Shown here piece after piece: positions 7,646 through 10,141 of a stretch of 10,141 nucleotides of DNA. The number at the start of each line of letters is the position of its first letter. Position 1 is the stretch's first letter. Under the pieces are notes generated by a model that searched no databases, had not been told where the DNA came from, and was given only the letters and a program-made list of their open reading frames with translations. The position numbers were made by a program, and so were the translations under genes. Source of the stretch: an uncultured Eubacteriales bacterium (GTDB lineage Bacteria > Bacillota > Clostridia > Christensenellales > Borkfalkiaceae); the NCBI GenBank assembly GCA_900549005.1, contig URMT01000061.1:1-10141 (forward strand), written 5' to 3'.

Positions 7646-7701
7646 AATCTCATCAGACTCCTCAAATAATATTGTAATTTGCTCTTAGTTGCAATGAAAA
7701 T

Positions 7702-7734
7702 TATAATAATAGCTTATTATATCTATAATAATAG
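7702..7734. promoter_or_regulatory. A/T-rich repeats over the ilvB transcription start (possible operator)
   Basis: The 11-base sequence TATAATAATAG occurs at 7702-7712 and 7724-7734, exactly 22 bp (two helical turns) apart. Between them TTATTATA (7714-7721) forms an inverted repeat with the first copy's TATAATAA (7702-7709). The second copy covers the -10. The layout suggests a protein-binding site but could be chance in A/T-rich DNA. Confidence 0.35.
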
Positions 7735-7754
7735 TTACGGCTGGTTGCTGTCAA
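7725..7754 (-). promoter_or_regulatory. ilvBN promoter
   Basis: On the minus strand a perfect TTGACA (7754-7749) is followed after 18 bases by TATTAT (7730-7725). The predicted start is near 7718, giving a leader of about 73 bases. The promoter begins within 50 bases of the tilS stop, with no obvious terminator between. Confidence 0.65.
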
Positions 7755-7799
7755 GCAATTTATAAGATTAAAGCAATGAAGTGCGCGCTTAAACCGCTG

Positions 7800-9155
7800 T
7801 CAGATTTTGCCGTAGTCGGCGGCAATGGCGCACAAAACCTGCTTTGTGCCGTCGTCAGTCTTTATCTTGTCAGAAATTTCCACGCCGAATATCAGCAGAA
7901 TATCGTCGCCGGAGGCGAGGAGGGGGATGCGCCTTCTGAGGTGCAGGGGTATTTTTTTATCGGTAAAATAATCGCCCAGCTTCTTCGTTCCCCCGCCGAA
8001 CTTTGTGAACTTGTCGCCCGCCCGCGCAAAGCGTACAATTGCGTCTGCTGGTATTTTTCCGCCGTCGTAGCGCAGCGCCCTGAAAGGGACGTGCGGCATA
8101 CCCTTCTGCAATGCTTCAAGGTGGTCGTCAGAGTCCGTTCGGCCGCATATATGCGCAATCTGTCCGCAATATTTGTTGGTTACAAGGTTCAAAAAGTCGG
8201 CATAAGGCCTGCCCTCGTCCGCGGCGGAAAACGCGCCCTCGTCGGCTATGCACACGCGCCCGTCCTCGCGGAAGGCCGTAAGTCCCAAAAACTCAAACTT
8301 CTTTCCGCTTTCGGCAAATTGCAGGCGGTACAGCCGCTCCAAATGTTCGCTTGTATAGTCTTTCCTGCCGTAATATGCCGCAACTATCTTTGCCGCCGCA
8401 CGGCGGAAAAGTACCTTTTCGTCGCAGAATAAAATGTAGCAGCCGTAAGGCTCCCGCCTTAAAATCAGCTTGTCTGCCCTGCGGCCCAAATACTCTTCGT
8501 CCTCTGCGGCCAGGCGCGAAAAGCGGTATATCGCCCGCGCCGCGCCGGGCACGGCTATTTCAAGTTCGGGCATAACTTTCTGCCTTATCTTGTTGCGGGT
8601 GTAGTCCGTTTCAAAGTTTGTTTCGTCGTCTACATAGGGTATACCGTTTGCGGCAACGTATTCGTCAATCTCTTCGCGCGTGCAGGCAATCAGCGGGCGT
8701 ATCAGCTTAAACGGCCTGCCCGCAGCCTTGCTCAGGTCCTCGTCGGTTATGCCCTTCATTCCGCTCAGCGCCGTGCCCCTCGCAAGGTTAAAAAGCACCG
8801 TTTCGGCGTTGTCGCCAAGGTGGTGTGCCGTGGCAACGCAGTCGCAGTGCGCGGCTTCGGCAACGTAACATTCAAAAATGCGCCACGCGCGCGCTTCGCC
8901 CTCGCTTTCCAGCTTCCTGTCTGCAACGTAAAGGGAGAGTGGAATTCCGTTCTTTTCGCAGTAATCTGCCACAAACGCGCTGTCGCGCGCGGAAGCCTCG
9001 CCGCGTATCCCGTGGTCGCAGTTGAGGGCGGTGAGGGTAATGTTATATTCTGCCGCGTGCGCGTGAATGTAGTGCAAAAGCGCCATCGAATCGCGCCCGC
9101 CCGATACGGCCGCACATATTTTTAAGTTTGCATACCTGGCAAGGTTGACGTTCAT
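7800..9155 (-). CDS. tilS: tRNA(Ile)-lysidine synthase (TilS)
   Basis: TilS attaches lysine to C34 of the CAU-anticodon tRNA-Ile using ATP, changing its codon reading from AUG to AUA and its charging from Met to Ile. The 451-residue protein has the PP-loop ATPase signature SGGRDS at 18-23, NCDHGIRGEA at 45-54, TAHHLGDNAET at 109-119, RGTALSGMKGI at 126-136 and the RPLI/NKIRQ region typical of the N-terminal domain. The C-terminal tRNA-binding domain shows KKLGDYFTDKKIP with RRRIPLL. The usual HHxDDxxET reads HHLGDNAET here, a minor change. No ribosome binding site precedes the ATG at 9155, and an in-frame TGA lies 15-13 bases upstream with no other start between. A promoter ends at the ATG, implying a leaderless message. 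It faces away from a tRNA cluster that includes two CAU-anticodon Met tRNAs, which TilS must not modify. Confidence 0.95.
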   Translation of the reverse strand: MNVNLARYANLKICAAVSGGRDSMALLHYIHAHAAEYNITLTALNCDHGIRGEASARDSAFVADYCEKNGIPLSLYVADRKLESEGEARAWRIFECYVAEAAHCDCVATAHHLGDNAETVLFNLARGTALSGMKGITDEDLSKAAGRPFKLIRPLIACTREEIDEYVAANGIPYVDDETNFETDYTRNKIRQKVMPELEIAVPGAARAIYRFSRLAAEDEEYLGRRADKLILRREPYGCYILFCDEKVLFRRAAAKIVAAYYGRKDYTSEHLERLYRLQFAESGKKFEFLGLTAFREDGRVCIADEGAFSAADEGRPYADFLNLVTNKYCGQIAHICGRTDSDDHLEALQKGMPHVPFRALRYDGGKIPADAIVRFARAGDKFTKFGGGTKKLGDYFTDKKIPLHLRRRIPLLASGDDILLIFGVEISDKIKTDDGTKQVLCAIAADYGKI

Positions 9156-9161
9156 AGTATA

Positions 9162-9190
9162 ATTGTATCACTTTTTTCGGCCGTTTGCAA
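9162..9190 (-). promoter_or_regulatory. tilS promoter, predicted to start at the ATG
   Basis: On the minus strand TTGCAA (9190-9185), 17 bases, then TACAAT (9167-9162), preceded by TG one base before the -10 (extended -10). A start 7 bases downstream falls at or beside the A of the tilS ATG at 9155. No Shine-Dalgarno-like sequence lies between the -10 and the ATG. Confidence 0.6.
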
Positions 9191-9295
9191 TAGTAATGCG
9201 CATTTTAGGGCGCGTGTTTTGCATCGCATTTGCGGGGAGGACGGCGAATAAAAAAACTTGTTTTTAAAAATTTTGAAAAGCTGACCGAAAAAAGG

Positions 9296-9327
9296 TTGAC
9301 AAAAGCACATTTATTTAATAATATAAT
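9296..9327 (+). promoter_or_regulatory. Promoter of the tRNA cluster
   Basis: A perfect TTGACA (9296-9301) is followed after 17 bases by TAATAT (9319-9324), with a consensus TATAAT at 20 bases (9322-9327). An A/T-rich stretch upstream (about 9248-9293) looks like an UP element, as expected of stable-RNA promoters. The short leader can fold: TTTAC/GTAAA (9333-9337, 9364-9368) encloses GCGCA/TGCGC (9344-9348, 9354-9358). Confidence 0.7.
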
Positions 9328-9373
9328 AAGGCTTTACAAAAGAGCGCACACATTGCGCCGTATGTAAATTTAT

Positions 9374-9451
<78 letters not shown>

Positions 9452-9511
9452 GCTCGGAGCGCGGTTGCCCTTGCAATAATTCGGGCAAGCCCGAACTATT
9501 TGCTTTCGCAC

Positions 9512-9560
9512 CGGCTCCTCGCTTTTCGCGAAAAGTTCTTCGATACTTTTCGCGAGGAGT
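9512..9560 (+). repeat. Structured repeat, copy 1
   Basis: This 49-base unit begins CGGCTCCTCG and ends GAGGAGT. Outer arms CTCCTC (9515-9520) and GAGGAG (9554-9559) enclose GCGAAAAG (9528-9535) pairing with CTTTTCGC (9546-9553) across a 10-base loop, TTCTTCGATA. An alternative local hairpin CTTTTCG/CGAAAAG (9522-9535) uses the same middle arm, so the RNA could switch between folds. Confidence 0.8.
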
Positions 9561-9590
9561 ATTAAAGTAAGGTAAAGATTTTCAAGAAAT

Positions 9591-9639
9591 CGGCTCCTCG
9601 CTTTTCACCAAAAGTTCTTCGATACTTTTGGTGAGGAGT
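9591..9639 (+). repeat. Structured repeat, copy 2
   Basis: This is the second copy, 79 bp after the first, identical except at four positions in the inner stem. The middle arm is ACCAAAAG (9607-9614) and its partner CTTTTGGT (9625-9632). Each change on one side is matched on the other, so the 8-bp stem is kept. Outer arms CTCCTC (9594-9599) and GAGGAG (9633-9638) and the 10-base loop are unchanged. Confidence 0.8.
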
Positions 9640-9659
9640 TATAATGAGGTCAGGAGTTT

Positions 9660-9697
9660 GTCATTTCGACCGAAGTGCAGCGGAGCGGAGAAATCTC
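9660..9697. repeat. REP-like dispersed intergenic repeat
   Basis: The stretch starts GTCATTTCGACCGAAG and ends GGAGAAATCTC. Arms ATTTC and GAAAT with inner CCG/CGG can fold into a hairpin. From memory, closely similar sequences are widespread as intergenic repeats in gut bacterial genomes; only one clear copy is in this window, so the repeat status rests on that recall. Confidence 0.5.
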
Positions 9698-9774
9698 TCC
9701 GATATAGCAAAAGAAGGCAAAGTCCTAACCGAAAATCAAAAACAAACGTGCGCTTAACGCGCGGTAAAGAGTGC

Positions 9775-9802
9775 CGCCATTAAACGCACGCTTTTAATGG
9801 CG
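9775..9802 (+). repeat. Inverted repeat overlapping the 5' end of the elongator tRNA-Met
   Basis: Perfect 9-bp arms CGCCATTAA (9775-9783) and TTAATGGCG (9794-9802) surround a 10-base loop. The 3' arm includes the first four bases of the tRNA (GGCG), so this hairpin competes with the acceptor stem in the precursor. No T tract follows, so it is not a terminator. Confidence 0.6.
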
Positions 9803-9876
9803 ACGTAGCTTAGTTGGTCTATAGCGGCCGGTTCATACCCGGCAGGTCGGCGGTTCGAATCCACCCGTCGCTACCA
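9799..9876 (+). tRNA. Elongator tRNA-Met, anticodon CAT
   Basis: The acceptor GGCGACG pairs with CGTCGCT (G1-T72 wobble), the anticodon stem is GCCGG/CCGGC with loop TTCATAC, and CCA is encoded (9874-9876). The acceptor and TTCATAC loop match the Firmicutes elongator Met type rather than the CTCATAA loop of tRNA-Ile2, so the CAT anticodon is read as Met. The T stem GGCGG/CCACC has one C-A mismatch (51-63), and the D stem has a T-T mismatch at its inner pair. Confidence 0.88.
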
Positions 9877-9943
9877 AAAAGGATAAAGCCGCGAAGATAA
9901 GCGGTTTTACATATAGCCGAGCGCAGAAAGCGCAAAGCGACAA

Positions 9944-10019
9944 GGCCCCATGGTCAAGCGGTCTAAGACATCGCCCTTTCACGGCGGTAACTCGGGTTCG
10001 AGTCCCGATGGGGTCACCA
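9944..10019 (+). tRNA. tRNA-Glu, anticodon TTC
   Basis: The acceptor GGCCCCA pairs with TGGGGTC, the anticodon stem holds loop CTTTCAC, the T stem TCGGG/CCCGA is perfect, and CCA is encoded (10017-10019). Its 76 bases are standard. It is 67 bp after the elongator Met tRNA with no clear promoter of its own. A small CCGC/GCGG hairpin with TTTT (about 9885-9908) lies between and is too weak to call a terminator. Confidence 0.95.
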
Positions 10020-10027
10020 AACAAGTT

Positions 10028-10069
10028 AAAGGCGAACCCGTTTCCATTAGGAGACGGATTCGCCTTTAT
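10028..10069 (+). terminator. Terminator of the tRNA cluster
   Basis: AAAGGCGAA (10028-10036) pairs with TTCGCCTTT (10059-10067). After one mismatch, eight more pairs (CCGTTTCC against GGAGACGG, one of them T-G) close an ATTA loop. The long stem begins 9 bases after the tRNA-Glu CCA end. The T tract is short and interrupted (CCTTTAT), but the stem is the strongest after the cluster. Its symmetric A/T ends could serve either direction. Confidence 0.65.
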
Positions 10070-10088
10070 CGTGTGGTTAAAAATGTAA

Positions 10089-10136
10089 GGCTATGTCACA
10101 ACAAACAGTTGATAAATAGCCATTTTTATAGGGGAG
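10089..10136 (+). promoter_or_regulatory. Stem-loop and ribosome-binding-site-like sequence at the window edge
   Basis: GGCTAT (10089-10094) pairs with ATAGCC (10116-10121), with an inner CAAC/GTTG pairing, followed by ATTTTTATA. GGGGAG (10131-10136) then sits 5 bases from the window end, a good distance for a plus-strand start codon immediately outside. The gene itself is not visible. Confidence 0.3.
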
Positions 10137-10141
10137 TATCA

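Larger units (their letters stand above)
9452..9798 (+). other. 347-bp spacer between the two Met tRNAs, no gene
   Basis: No protein gene is credible here. The spacer holds a hairpin (9480-9495), two copies of a structured repeat (9512-9560 and 9591-9639), a REP-like element (9660-9697) and an inverted repeat running into the next tRNA (9775-9802). The hairpin has TTCGGG/CCCGAA arms, and an alternative pairing TTGCCC (9465-9470) with GGGCAA (9483-9488) would exclude it. It is followed only by a weak T-rich tract. If the three tRNAs form one transcript, all of this is part of the precursor. Confidence 0.6.

Noticed and set aside
7688..7705. CodY-like box in the ilvB leader
   Set aside because: AATTTTCA matches half of the consensus but the other half has about six mismatches; a similar half-site near 2031 upstream of leuC is no better.
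7646..7799. T-box or leucine-type attenuator before ilvB
   Set aside because: I found no T-box core sequence, no run of Leu/Ile/Val codons in a leader frame and no terminator hairpin in this spacer.
9452..9798. CRISPR-like array from the two 49-bp copies
   Set aside because: There are only two copies, with differences inside the stem, a 30-bp interval and no cas genes. The pattern fits a structured repeat instead.
9833..10024. Minus-strand open frame of 63 codons across two tRNA genes
   Set aside because: Its product (GTRTRVTAVKGRCLRPLDHG, ATGGFEPPT) is the antisense translation of tRNA-Glu and tRNA-Met, a well-known false protein.

Overview
The window looks like a chromosomal segment of a Gram-positive anaerobe of the Clostridia type. 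The pointers are strong GGAGG-like ribosome binding sites, TTGACA/TATAAT-like promoters, tRNA genes that encode their CCA ends, a 422-residue LeuC paired with a 161-residue LeuD (the archaeal/clostridial subtype), and GC-rich genes separated by AT-rich spacers. The genus cannot be read from the sequence; an uncultured gut clostridium is a guess.

Layout, right to left along the minus strand: tilS (9155-7800), ilvB-ilvN (7645-5434, one base between them), ilvD (5050-3386), a DUF4097-like hypothetical gene (2834-2061), leuC (1943-675) and leuD (552-67). On the plus strand, divergent from tilS, lies a tRNA cluster: initiator Met (9374), elongator Met (9799) and Glu (9944), ended by a strong stem-loop at 10028-10067. 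There is no phage, CRISPR or transposase gene.

The core is branched-chain amino acid synthesis. IlvBN (acetolactate synthase) and IlvD (dihydroxyacid dehydratase) give the 2-keto acid precursors of valine and isoleucine, and LeuCD isomerises isopropylmalate for leucine. ilvC, ilvE, leuA and leuB are not in the window. Spacers are wide (about 120-550 bp). Candidate promoters precede tilS, ilvB, ilvD and the DUF4097-like gene, so this is a string of small transcription units rather than one tight operon. No T-box leader was found.

The unusual material is in the spacers and RNA genes. Two 49-bp copies of a structured element lie 79 bp apart between the Met tRNAs and differ by compensatory base-pair changes. 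The initiator tRNA has an extra base in its T stem and the elongator Met tRNA has a C-A mismatch in its T stem. The tilS promoter places the transcription start at or next to the ATG, suggesting a leaderless mRNA. The ilvN-ilvD spacer is packed with inverted repeats, and the DUF4097-like gene has a long, hairpin-rich leader. None of the protein genes looks novel in family.
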